A DNA stretch of 36,351 nt from Pyramidobacter piscolens (GTDB taxonomy: Bacteria > Synergistota > Synergistia > Synergistales > Dethiosulfovibrionaceae). The stretch is from assembly GCA_004558205.1 (NCBI GenBank), contig SFDM01000030.1:1-36351 (forward strand), in the 5' to 3' direction. The notes beneath the pieces were generated by a model, which was given only the letters and a program-made list of their open reading frames with translations, searched no databases and had not been told where the DNA came from. Made by a program: the position numbers and the translations under genes. This document shows, piece after piece, positions 14,443 through 22,478 of this stretch. Positions within the stretch are counted from its first letter, which is position 1. Every line of letters begins with the position of its first letter.

Positions 14443-16032
14443 TTAGTATTTTGAAAATCTTATAACAATGCCCGCTTTGCCGGGAACGGGGCGTCCGCTG
14501 TCCACCACCGCGCGGCCTCCGACGATGACGTAGGGGATTCCGGCGGAAAACTGGCGGGGGTTTTCGTAGGTCGCCCGGTCGGCGACGGTTTCGGGATCGA
14601 AAACGGTGATGTCGGCCACATACCCTTCCTTCAGCAGCCCCCGATCTTTGAGCTTAAAGATCGAGGCCTGGCGCCCCGACATCTTGTGAATAGCCGTCTT
14701 CAAGGGCATAATTTTGCGTTCTCTCACGTAGTGCCCCAGGATTCGTGGAAAGGCGCCGTAGACGCGGGGATGGGGCATGACACCCAGAATCCCGTCGGTG
14801 CAGGCGTTTTGAAGGGGATGGGCCATGATGCGCTCGATATGTTCCTCTGTGCCGTAGAAGTGGTACATGCCTACGGTCATCTCTTCCTCCAGCAGCAGGT
14901 CGAAGGCCGCGTCCATTGGGTCGAGACCGCGCATCTCGCCGAGTTGTACCAGATTTTTGCCGATGGCGTCACGGTTCTTTTCATATTTCACAAAGGTGAC
15001 GTAGATGTTTTCGATGCCCGAGTAGCCGATGAAGTTGTCCCATCCCGGAAGGCCCGACAGGATATCTTTTTTCATCTTCTCGCGGTCGGTGCGGCTGGCC
15101 AGGCGTTCAAGACATTTGCCCGACCCTCCGTCGTGGGCCCACAGAGGCAGTATGACGCCGAGCATGGTACTTCCGGCGGTGTAGGGGTACTGGTCGAAGG
15201 ACACTGGCATCTCGCGCGCCGCGGCTTCGACCTTCGCGATGACCTGGTCAAAGAGAGGGGCGTTATTGACGCCGCCCACCTTGAAGTGGGAGAAGTGAAT
15301 GGGGCAGCCCGAGGCGCGTCCCACGCGGAACACCTCGTCCATGGAGTCGAGAATGTAGTCGGACTCGCTGCGCTGATGCACCACGAAAGGCAGGCCGTAC
15401 TTTGCCAGCACTTTTGTGACTTCTCCCATCTCAGCCTCGTCGGCGTAGCTGCCCGGCGGGTAGACCAGCCCTGTGGACATGCCGCAGGCACCGGCGTCGA
15501 TGGACTCTTCCAATAAATCCATCATCTTTCCAATTTCAGATTTTGTGGAGCGGCGGTTTTCCAAGCCCAAAACGCACATGCGCAGGTTGCCGTAGGGGGC
15601 CAGCCAGGCCAAGTTGGGCCCCAAAGGCTGAGCGTCGAGACGCTTGAGATAGTCCGCGGGGCTTCGCCAGCTCCAGTCTACGTTATAGGAGCCTTCAAGT
15701 CCGGCCATGCTGCGGCTCCAGGCCTGTACCGTTCCGTCGGTTACCGGCGCCGGCGACATGCCATCCTGTCCGATGATGTCCGTGGTGATGCCCTGAGTCG
15801 TCTTGTTGGCGATTTCCGGCTCCGCCAGCGCCACGAGATCTGAATGGCTATGCGTGTCGATAAATCCGGGGCTTACGGCAAGCCCCGCGGCGTCGATAAC
15901 ACGAAGGGCCTGAGCGCCGCCGAGGCCTCCGATAGCGGCAATCCTGCCGCCCCTGACGCCGATGTCGGCGGCAAAAGGCTCTGCGCCGTCGCCGCCGTAA
16001 CATTGGCCGTTTTTGATGATGAGGTCGAACAT
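14443..16032 (-). CDS. D-aminoacylase-family protein, paralog 2, zinc-ligand Cys replaced by Asp
   Basis: 529 residues, the same fold and order of motifs as its neighbours: SPGFIDTHSHSDL, GMSTGLVYPPGSY, VHQRSESDY, IHFSHFKVGG and a late ACTDGIL Asp. The position that is Cys in paralogs 1 and 3 (a zinc ligand in studied D-aminoacylases) is Asp90 here, in IIGQDGMSPAP, and the His-rich HLRNE and SHHK motifs are also altered to HQRSE and SHFK. The zinc site and probably the substrate differ. AAAGGA precedes the ATG. It lies between two bona fide paralogs on the same strand, 125 bp after paralog 3, suggesting an old tandem duplication with divergence. Confidence 0.87.
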   Translation of the reverse strand: MFDLIIKNGQCYGGDGAEPFAADIGVRGGRIAAIGGLGGAQALRVIDAAGLAVSPGFIDTHSHSDLVALAEPEIANKTTQGITTDIIGQDGMSPAPVTDGTVQAWSRSMAGLEGSYNVDWSWRSPADYLKRLDAQPLGPNLAWLAPYGNLRMCVLGLENRRSTKSEIGKMMDLLEESIDAGACGMSTGLVYPPGSYADEAEMGEVTKVLAKYGLPFVVHQRSESDYILDSMDEVFRVGRASGCPIHFSHFKVGGVNNAPLFDQVIAKVEAAAREMPVSFDQYPYTAGSTMLGVILPLWAHDGGSGKCLERLASRTDREKMKKDILSGLPGWDNFIGYSGIENIYVTFVKYEKNRDAIGKNLVQLGEMRGLDPMDAAFDLLLEEEMTVGMYHFYGTEEHIERIMAHPLQNACTDGILGVMPHPRVYGAFPRILGHYVRERKIMPLKTAIHKMSGRQASIFKLKDRGLLKEGYVADITVFDPETVADRATYENPRQFSAGIPYVIVGGRAVVDSGRPVPGKAGIVIRFSKY

Positions 16033-16057
16033 AAGGGGAATCCTTTCGGTAGAAATA

Positions 16058-16094
16058 GGGCGAAGCGGGGCGTGACATCGCGGGAGCTTCGCCC
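16058..16094. repeat. Inverted repeat between D-aminoacylases 3 and 2
   Basis: GGGCGAAGC (16058-16066) and GCTTCGCCC (16086-16094), a 9-bp perfect stem with a 19-nt loop in the 125-bp intergenic gap. No U-tract; it could stabilise or separate the mRNAs. Confidence 0.45.
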
Positions 16095-16157
16095 TTGCGA
16101 ATCGGGCGAAAGGCGGCCGGAAAGTTTTCTACCGGCCCTTTCCGTCCATACAAGGCT

Positions 16158-17780
16158 TCAGCGGTTCCTGCGGAGGACTTTGCCGGGAGTTGCGCCGGTG
16201 TACTCTCCCATATCGATCACTTTCTGCCCGGCCACATAGACAGAGTCGATGCCCAGGGGCGGGAGGGAGGGATTGTCATAGGTTCCTCTGTCCCTGACCG
16301 TCGCGGGGTCGAAGACCACGAGATCGGCGTCCATGCCTTCGCGGACCAGTCCCTTGTGCTGGAGCCCCAGACGCGAGGAGGGAAGCCCCGTCATCTTGTA
16401 GACGGCCGTCTCCAGGGAAAGGGTCTTCTCTTCGCGCACATATTTCCCAAGGATGCGGGGGTTCGTTCCATAGCTGCGGGGGTGGGCTTTGCCGCCCGGC
16501 GAGGCGGGAATGGAATCGGAACCGATCATAGTGGCAGGATGGGCCAGCACGGTCTTCAAGTCCGCTTCGTCAATCGTGTCATAGCAGGCCAGATCGTTGC
16601 CGTTGTTGGCCATAATGATATCGTAGGCTGCTTCGATGGGCGTCTTTCCCATGGCGTCGGCGATTTCCCGGAGGTTCCTGCCTTCCCACTGAGGCGTGGC
16701 GGGGCAGTAAATGACAAGGCCGCCCGCGGGGCCGCCGGCGTGGCGCATCATGCTCTCCCAGGAACAGGGCTTGGACATGTCGAGGGATTCTTCAATTTCC
16801 TTTGTGACTTTTGCGCGAATCTCGGGATCCTCTAAGCGCTTGCAGATGCTGGGCACCCCCCCTTCCTGAACCCAGGGAGGCAGGCAGGCTCTTACGCTGG
16901 TGCTGCAGCGCCTGTAGGGATACTGGTCAATTGTCACGTCGACGCCTTCGGCGCGCGCCTCGTCGACCATTTTCAGCGATTTCGTGACCATACCCCAATT
17001 GTCCCGTCCCAGCGCCTTATGGTGGGAGATCTGAACGGGGATTTTCGCGCGGCGCCCCAGCTCCAGGATTTCCTCCACGGACTGCAGAAGGCCGCCCGAT
17101 TCGTTGCGCATATGGGAGAAATAGATTCCGCCCGTTTCGGAGAGCACCGACGCCAGTTCCTGGATCTCCAGCGCCGGCGTAAACACTCCGGGGGGATAGA
17201 TCAGGCCGCTGGACATGCCGTAGCAGCCGGCATCCATGGCTTCTCTCAGAAGGTCCTTCATCTCGGCGAGTTCTTTGGCGTCGGCGGGTCTGTCCTCAAA
17301 GCCCATGACGGCGACTCGTATCGTTCCATGGCCCACGCAGGGAGCGACGTTGCCCGCCAGTTTCAGCTTTTCCACTTCGCAAAGCCACTCGTCAAAGCTG
17401 TGCCAGGTCCATTTCACGTCCGCGCCAGCCATCACGAATCCCATATAGGTGATGAGGAGGTCGAGATACTTGTCCTTCACGGGAGCCGCGCTTTCTCCGC
17501 ACTGTCCGAGAAGCTGCGTGGTGACTCCCTGAGCCAGCTTTTCCCTCATGACGGGATCCCTGAAAATAACGAAGTCCGAGTGGGTGTGAACGTCAATAAA
17601 TCCAGGGCAGAGCACCCGCCCGGCCACGTCGGCGACTTCTTTCGCCCGAGCGCCCGCGAGCGCCCCGATTTCGGCGATTTTGCCGTCTTTGACGGCCACG
17701 TCGCCGCGATACCAAGGAGTACCGGCGCCGTCGACGATTTTGGCGTTGAGAAACAGCACGTCATAGGTCATTTTCTTCAC
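16158..17780 (-). CDS. D-aminoacylase (N-acyl-D-amino acid deacylase), paralog 3
   Basis: 540 residues from GTG at 17780, or 537 from the ATG at 17771; AAGGAAG lies just upstream of both. Motifs: CPGFIDVHTHSDF, zinc-ligand Cys94 in LLGQCGESAAP, GMSSGLIYPPGVF, FSHMRNESGG, ISHHKALGRDNWG, and MIGSDSIPASPGG for the catalytic Asp. All canonical positions are kept, so an active N-acyl-D-amino acid deacylase is likely. The TRAP transporter operon ends 141 bp upstream at a terminator, so this gene may begin the D-aminoacylase/M20 transcript or be reached by read-through. No signal peptide. Confidence 0.9.
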   Translation of the reverse strand: MKKMTYDVLFLNAKIVDGAGTPWYRGDVAVKDGKIAEIGALAGARAKEVADVAGRVLCPGFIDVHTHSDFVIFRDPVMREKLAQGVTTQLLGQCGESAAPVKDKYLDLLITYMGFVMAGADVKWTWHSFDEWLCEVEKLKLAGNVAPCVGHGTIRVAVMGFEDRPADAKELAEMKDLLREAMDAGCYGMSSGLIYPPGVFTPALEIQELASVLSETGGIYFSHMRNESGGLLQSVEEILELGRRAKIPVQISHHKALGRDNWGMVTKSLKMVDEARAEGVDVTIDQYPYRRCSTSVRACLPPWVQEGGVPSICKRLEDPEIRAKVTKEIEESLDMSKPCSWESMMRHAGGPAGGLVIYCPATPQWEGRNLREIADAMGKTPIEAAYDIIMANNGNDLACYDTIDEADLKTVLAHPATMIGSDSIPASPGGKAHPRSYGTNPRILGKYVREEKTLSLETAVYKMTGLPSSRLGLQHKGLVREGMDADLVVFDPATVRDRGTYDNPSLPPLGIDSVYVAGQKVIDMGEYTGATPGKVLRRNR

Positions 17781-17814
17781 ACTTCCTTATCAAGGTGTTT
17801 TTCTGTAAAAAAAC

Positions 17815-17898
17815 GAAGCGTCATAGTTTGCGGCGCAGACGTCGAAAGGAACTGAATTTTCCGTTCTTCCAGCCTCGGCGCGGCGCCTATGACGCTTC
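17815..17898 (-). terminator. Terminator after dctM
   Basis: GAAGCGTCATAG (17815-17826) and CTATGACGCTTC (17887-17898) form a perfect 12-bp stem. The 60-nt loop holds a further GC-rich fold. On the minus strand the stem is followed by GTTTTTTTAC, a good U-tract. It separates the TRAP operon from the D-aminoacylase genes. Confidence 0.75.
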
Positions 17899-17921
17899 AC
17901 GTTAAAAGAGTATTCCAGTTT

Positions 17922-19262
17922 TTACCAGGCGCCGACGACCTGCGGTCCCAACAGGAGGGTGGGCAGCCAGCAGGAGAGCGCGGGAATGTAGGTGGTAAGC
18001 AGCAGCGTGGGGATTCCTACATAGAGGAGATACTTCATCATGATGGGCACTAGTTCCGTGTAGGAGCAGCCCGACAGGCGGGAACCCACGAATATGGACA
18101 TGGCAAAGGGCGGGGTGACGACGCCGAGCCCGATGTTGACGATGATAATGGCGCCCAGATGAACCAGGTTCATCCCAAGCTGCGTCATCAGGGGAAGGAT
18201 CAGAGGAACGCCGAGGATCAGGATGGGGGTGCCGTCGAGGAACATGCCAAGAAGCAGGAAAAACAGATTCATTGCAAGAAGGATCATAGTTTTGCTGCTA
18301 AAGGCGCCGAGCATGAACGATGCGATTTGCTGAGCGACGCCGATGCGAATCAAATAGCGGGCAAGCACGGTGCCGCCGCCGATAAGCATGACGATAACGC
18401 CCACAGACAGGATGGACGAGAAGGTGGAACGCCAAAAACTCTTGAAATCCAGTTCGCGGTAAACGCAGAATCCGACGAAGAAGCAGTAGACCACGGCGAT
18501 AGCGCCGGCTTCGTTCGGCGTGCAGAGGCCGCCGTAGATGCCCACGAGGATGATAATAGGACAGCCCAGGGCGGGCAGCGCAGACCACGTGGCGCTGGCG
18601 ATTTCCTTGGCGCGCGCCGCGAAGCCGCTCTGAGATTCATCTTCTTTTTCGGTGATCAGGGCTGGATTGATGTACCGCGGGCAGATGAAATAGTTCAGGA
18701 GGGCGTAACCGCCGGCCAGGATGAGCCCGGGGATGACCGTGGAGAGAAACAGCGCCGTGACGGACTGCTGAGCCAGCAAGCAGTAGATCAGCGCGGGAAC
18801 GCTGGGCGGGATCAGGTAGCCTAGGAAGCTGGAAGAGCACAAAACCGCCGTGGTGTATTTAGGCTCGTAGCCGTATTTTTTGAGGCGCGGTACCAACAGG
18901 GGGATAAGCGCAGAGATGACGGGAACCGAAGAGCCAGTCAGAGCGCCAAGGAACACCGCCGCTACAATGCCTACGGCTTCCATGCCGCCGCGGAGCCGTC
19001 CCACCAGAGCATAGGAGAATCGGACGATCCTGTCGGCCAGGCCGGCGTCCGAAATCAAGCTGCCACCATAGACAAAGAAGGCGATAGCCATAACCGTGGA
19101 ACTGAAAATCGAATGGTAGAAAGTACCGCCGATGAAGGCCATATTCATGCCGTCGGCCATGAGGCCCGCCACGGGCCCGGCGAAAAACAGCCATGCCAGC
19201 GGCACGCCCAGGAACATGCCCCCAATGAAAACGCACAAACACATAATCAGACCCATACTCAT
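17922..19262 (-). CDS. dctM: TRAP transporter large permease DctM
   Basis: 446 residues, polytopic, DctM/SiaM fold of the ion transporter superfamily. Typical stretches are GVPLAWLFFAGPVAGL near the N-terminus, FVYGGSLISDAGLADRIVRF, GALTGSSVPVISALIPLLVP, and GMFLDGTPILILGVPLILPL with the late GLGVVTPPFAMSIFVG. It drives uptake with an ion gradient together with DctQ and the binding protein DctP. Its ATG overlaps the dctQ stop by 4 bp (ATGA). Last gene of dctP-dctQ-dctM. The substrate is not given by sequence; the surrounding genes suggest a carboxylate or an acylated amino acid. Confidence 0.93.
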   Translation of the reverse strand: MSMGLIMCLCVFIGGMFLGVPLAWLFFAGPVAGLMADGMNMAFIGGTFYHSIFSSTVMAIAFFVYGGSLISDAGLADRIVRFSYALVGRLRGGMEAVGIVAAVFLGALTGSSVPVISALIPLLVPRLKKYGYEPKYTTAVLCSSSFLGYLIPPSVPALIYCLLAQQSVTALFLSTVIPGLILAGGYALLNYFICPRYINPALITEKEDESQSGFAARAKEIASATWSALPALGCPIIILVGIYGGLCTPNEAGAIAVVYCFFVGFCVYRELDFKSFWRSTFSSILSVGVIVMLIGGGTVLARYLIRIGVAQQIASFMLGAFSSKTMILLAMNLFFLLLGMFLDGTPILILGVPLILPLMTQLGMNLVHLGAIIIVNIGLGVVTPPFAMSIFVGSRLSGCSYTELVPIMMKYLLYVGIPTLLLTTYIPALSCWLPTLLLGPQVVGAW

Positions 19263-19783
19263 GCCGTTGCACCTTTCTCTTGCTTTTTAGAGCAAAGATC
19301 GATAAACTGCGCGCCTATGTTGTGAACGATATGATAGGAGCACAGGACAAACATGATAAAAATGCTCTCGATAAGCCAGCTTGTGTTGAACCACGGGCAC
19401 AGGGTGCCCCACTCGTCGAACTTGAGAGCCTTGAGGAAGTACTTGTAGAATGTCGGCATAAGCAGATAGATGATGTAGAGGCTGCACAGGTTGATGCATA
19501 TCTTTGAGACGATCTTGCTGACTCGTCCCCTGAAAAGGCGCTCCACGACGATATCCACAGTGGTATGGGCGCTTTCGCGGGTGGTGATGATGATCGTCAG
19601 AATTGACGTGAGCACGAAGATGTAGAGGACGAAATCGGCAATCCACATGATCTCGTAGTGCAGCCAATAACGGTTGATGATCTGAACGACCGTTGCAATA
19701 GTGCAGAAGATCAACCCTAACGCGCAAAAGAAATTTTCGGTCCAGGACAACAGCTTGTACAAACCGAGGTAAAATTTTTTCAT
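19259..19783 (-). CDS. dctQ: TRAP transporter small permease DctQ
   Basis: About 174 residues with four membrane segments, matching DctQ: an N-terminal ENFFCALGLIFCTIATVVQIINRYWLH helix, WIADFVLYIFVLTSILTIIITTRES, TTVDIVVERLFRG, and a last helix near residue 150. It is the small membrane subunit that couples with DctM. The ATG at 19783 (MKKFYLG) fits the GAAGAGG site upstream better than the GTG at 19789. It overlaps dctM by 4 bp, so the two are translationally coupled. Confidence 0.9.
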   Translation of the reverse strand: MKKFYLGLYKLLSWTENFFCALGLIFCTIATVVQIINRYWLHYEIMWIADFVLYIFVLTSILTIIITTRESAHTTVDIVVERLFRGRVSKIVSKICINLCSLYIIYLLMPTFYKYFLKALKFDEWGTLCPWFNTSWLIESIFIMFVLCSYHIVHNIGAQFIDLCSKKQEKGATA

Positions 19784-19839
19784 GAACACACCTCTTCCAT
19801 CAAGAAGAATAAAGCAACACAGGCACGAATCTGCTCCAT

Positions 19840-19882
19840 TTTAGAGAAGGAAAGGGGGGAATTCCTCCTTTCCTTCTCTAAA
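19840..19882 (-). promoter_or_regulatory. Intercistronic hairpin between dctP and dctQ
   Basis: TTTAGAGAAGGAAAGG (from 19840) pairs with CCTTTCCTTCTCTAAA (to 19882), a 16-bp perfect stem; the middle GGGGAATTCCTC may pair further. No U-tract follows on the minus strand. As at tctC/tctB, it follows the binding-protein gene, so partial termination or mRNA protection favouring DctP is likely (inference). Confidence 0.65.
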
Positions 19883-19920
19883 TGAACGGTCAAATTCAAT
19901 TTTTTTCGTTTCTTTAGACG

Positions 19921-20991
19921 TTATTTCTTCTTGTTCTTTGCTTCGCACTCCATGCGAATTTTATCGAGTTCAGCGCGGATTTTAGCGCCCATGTCCTGAC
20001 CGGGCCAGTGCTTCTCAAGCCAGGGATCGCAGAGTTCCTTCCAGATTTCGGGCATGTTGGCCTTCTCGCGCCACACCGCTCTTTCCTCGTCGGTCAGCCA
20101 GGTGATGTGGAAATTGGGCATGGCTTCAAGCTTGGCGATGTAGTTTTTCTCCTCGGCTTCGTAGAGGTCGTTCAGATACTGCTCCGCCTCGGCGCCGGCC
20201 TTCAGGATCGCCTGCTGGTACTTGGGATCCAGGTCGTTCCAGATGTCCATATTGATGACCACGTTATTGGCGTCCCAGTTCAGAAGGCCGTGGGTGTAAT
20301 ATTTCAGGACTTCGCAGTGGCGCTCGTCGACCAGTGAAGGCCACATGTCCCAGCATCCGTCGACGACGTTGCGCGCAAGAGCGTTGTAGATTTCGGCCCA
20401 GGGGATGGTTTCCATGATCATGCCCGTACCCGCTCCCATGTTGCCAAGGCAGCGAACTGAAGCCATGGAGGAAGAGACGCGCATCTTAAGGTTCTTGAGG
20501 TCGTTGGGATGCTTCAGAGGGCGGATGTTATTGGCAAGGCCGTAGGCGCCTTGAGCGCAGCTGAAGAGCATTTTGCAGTTCAGCTCGCCCCAAGCCACGT
20601 CCATGACCTTGAAGAGGATGCCGTCGGGGTAGGCGTAGGCGATACGGGCTTCGTCGAAAGTGCTGACGGTCCAGGGCATCCAGTTCATCATGCCGCCGGG
20701 AACCAGGTTGACGTAAGGCGACAGCGTGGCGATTTCGATACTGCCGTCGCGAACGCCATGCAGCGACTCGTCATGGGTGCCAAGGAGACCGTCGGAGTAG
20801 AGTTTTATCTCGATCTCTCCATTGGTGTATTCCTTAACCTTGTCGCAGAAAAGCTGATAGCCTTTATCCGCAATGGGGCGGCTCCAGGGCTGGGCGAAGG
20901 ACCACTTGTACTTGGGCGCGGCGCAGGCTACGCCACTAGCGGCGGTGACGGCGAGAAGAGCCAGAAGAACCTTTTTCATGCATTTTTTCAT
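19921..20991 (-). CDS. dctP: TRAP transporter substrate-binding protein DctP
   Basis: About 356 residues from the ATG at 20991 (MKKCMKKVLLALLAV), with a Sec signal peptide ending near CAAP. A GTG two codons earlier is also possible; AAGGAGGTC serves either. The mature protein follows the DctP fold: FAQPWSRPIADKGYQLFCDKVKEYTNGEIEIKLYSDGLLG, then LKNLKMRVSSSMASVRCLGNMGAG, with the Arg of KMRV being the usual carboxylate anchor, and IPWAEIYNALARNVVDG. It delivers substrate to DctQM. The longer frame up to 21186 runs through the regulatory region and is not used. The protein is Trp-rich around the cleft, so a non-simple carboxylate is possible. Confidence 0.92.
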   Translation of the reverse strand: MKKCMKKVLLALLAVTAASGVACAAPKYKWSFAQPWSRPIADKGYQLFCDKVKEYTNGEIEIKLYSDGLLGTHDESLHGVRDGSIEIATLSPYVNLVPGGMMNWMPWTVSTFDEARIAYAYPDGILFKVMDVAWGELNCKMLFSCAQGAYGLANNIRPLKHPNDLKNLKMRVSSSMASVRCLGNMGAGTGMIMETIPWAEIYNALARNVVDGCWDMWPSLVDERHCEVLKYYTHGLLNWDANNVVINMDIWNDLDPKYQQAILKAGAEAEQYLNDLYEAEEKNYIAKLEAMPNFHITWLTDEERAVWREKANMPEIWKELCDPWLEKHWPGQDMGAKIRAELDKIRMECEAKNKKK

Positions 20992-21133
20992 ACTCACAAA
21001 GACCTCCTTAAAAATCGCTATAAATCCGGTTTGACGGAAAAGATCCCGATTCAAATCGGGGTGGAACCCTGTAATAGAACGAGTGACTTTACATATTTGT
21101 GAAAATTGAAGTCCATTTGCAGCTTGAGCGTTC

Positions 21134-21154
21134 GTCGTTTGATTGTGAAACGAC
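21134..21154. promoter_or_regulatory. Candidate operator upstream of dctP
   Basis: GTCGTTT (21134-21140), spacer GATTGTG, AAACGAC (21148-21154): a perfect 7-bp dyad about 145 bp upstream of dctP, in the 191-bp gap below the glycerate kinase gene. It may be a regulator site for dctPQM, possibly CdaR's. The assignment is a guess from position and symmetry. Confidence 0.4.
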
Positions 21155-21182
21155 AAGAGCGATGTTTGCGGACTTGTATCTG

Positions 21183-22325
21183 TCATTTATACGTGATTCC
21201 GGCGCGGAGAACGCGCATCAGCCGTTCCGCGGCGCTGGAAATCAGCTCGGGAGCGCGGAGGATCGCCTCGTCCAGCGTCATGGGGCCTGTGGCGGTGGGG
21301 ATGATCGCGTCGATGCCGAAATCGTAGACCCTTTCAGCGCCTGGTTTCATGCCGCCGACGACGGCAAACACTGGGATAGGGCCATAGGCTTTTGTCCTGA
21401 GCGCCACGCCCACGGGCACCTTGCCGAAAGCCGACTGGCCGTCGATACTGCCCTCGCCAGTGATCACCAGGCTGCAGTCCTCAAAGCGCTCCTCAAAGTG
21501 GACGGCGTCAAGGATGGTGTCGATCCCCGACTGGATCGAAGCGCCGCAGAAGGCCTCCAGAGCGGCTCCGAGGCCGCCGGCCGCGCCGCCGCCGGGAAGG
21601 ACGCTCACGTCCTTTCCCAGGTCGCGCTTAACCACCCGGGCAAAATTTTGGAGGCAGAGATCCAGTTCAGCGACCATTTCAGGCGTCGCGCCCTTTTGGG
21701 GGCCGTACACTGCGGAAGCCCCGTCGGGGCCGCAGAGAAGGTTCCGCACGTCGCAGGCCACAGTGAAGGAGCTTTCCCGCAGGCGGGGATCGGCCGTGTC
21801 CGCCGCGACGCGGTCAAGCCGCGCCAGTTCTCTGCCTCCCGAGCCAAGCTCCCGCCCCTGGGCGTCAAGAAAGGAGAATCCTAACACCTGGGCCATTCCC
21901 AAGCCCGCGTCGTTGGTTGCGGAGCCGCCGATGCCCAAGATGAACTTCCGGCATCCGCGGTCCAGCCCGGTTTTGATCAACTCCCCCGTCCCTCGGCTGG
22001 TCGCGGTGAGAGGGTTCAGTTTTTCCTTTGGGACGAGGGGCAGCCCCGACGCGGCCGCCATTTCGATGACGCAGACGCCGTCGGGAAGCACGGCGTAGTC
22101 AGCTGCGACGGGGCTACCGAGAGGCCCTGTGACCTGCTGCCTTTCCCTTTGGCCGCCGACCGCGAACAGAAGGGCGTCCACGGTTCCCTCGCCGCCGTCG
22201 GCAATGGGGATCTTAACGACCTGCGCGTCTGGAAAAACCCTTAATATGCCATCCTCCATGAATTGAGCGGCCTGAGCGGCGCTGCAACACCCCTTGTAGG
22301 AATCGGGCGACACTATAATCTTCAA
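21183..22325 (-). CDS. Glycerate 2-kinase (GarK/GlxK family)
   Basis: 380 residues. The family phosphorylates D-glycerate at C2, feeding 2-phosphoglycerate into lower glycolysis. It shows SPDSYKGCCSAAQAA and PIADGGEGTVDAL at the N-terminus, GIGGSATNDAGLGMAQVLG, VACDVRNLLCGPDGASAVYGPQKGA, LPGGGAAGGLGAAL, and VITGEGSIDGQSAFGKVP, all standard for this class. The start is a TTG at 22325 with GGAGGG 6 bases upstream. It lies 191 bp ahead of dctP on the same strand and is divergent from a CdaR-type regulator, the typical partner of glycerate/diacid genes, suggesting the TRAP substrate may be a sugar acid or glycerate-related compound rather than an acyl amino acid. Confidence 0.93.
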   Translation of the reverse strand: MKIIVSPDSYKGCCSAAQAAQFMEDGILRVFPDAQVVKIPIADGGEGTVDALLFAVGGQRERQQVTGPLGSPVAADYAVLPDGVCVIEMAAASGLPLVPKEKLNPLTATSRGTGELIKTGLDRGCRKFILGIGGSATNDAGLGMAQVLGFSFLDAQGRELGSGGRELARLDRVAADTADPRLRESSFTVACDVRNLLCGPDGASAVYGPQKGATPEMVAELDLCLQNFARVVKRDLGKDVSVLPGGGAAGGLGAALEAFCGASIQSGIDTILDAVHFEERFEDCSLVITGEGSIDGQSAFGKVPVGVALRTKAYGPIPVFAVVGGMKPGAERVYDFGIDAIIPTATGPMTLDEAILRAPELISSAAERLMRVLRAGITYK

Positions 22326-22478
22326 AAAATTCCCTCCAAAGAAAACGTTTATACGAACTAAACATTTTCTAATTTCGTAATTATAAATTCTCCTGGAAAG
22401 TATTTCTATGGCTTGAAAAATTCATTTTGGGAGTTATTTTTGTTCTAGGTAACAAATTCAACAAGGAGACCTCTAGAA
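22326..22478. promoter_or_regulatory. Divergent control region, glycerate kinase / cdaR
   Basis: An AT-rich 153-bp gap between divergent genes. It contains a small dyad GTTTA-TACGAAC-TAAAC (22347-22363) next to the glycerate kinase start, and AACAAGGAG as the cdaR ribosome site. No convincing -35/-10 pair was picked by eye. Confidence 0.4.

Noticed and set aside
18585..18592. CCACGTGG as a second parS
   Set aside because: Flanks are not GTT/AAC and it lies within dctM; only the core hexamer matches. The same holds for 14158-14165.
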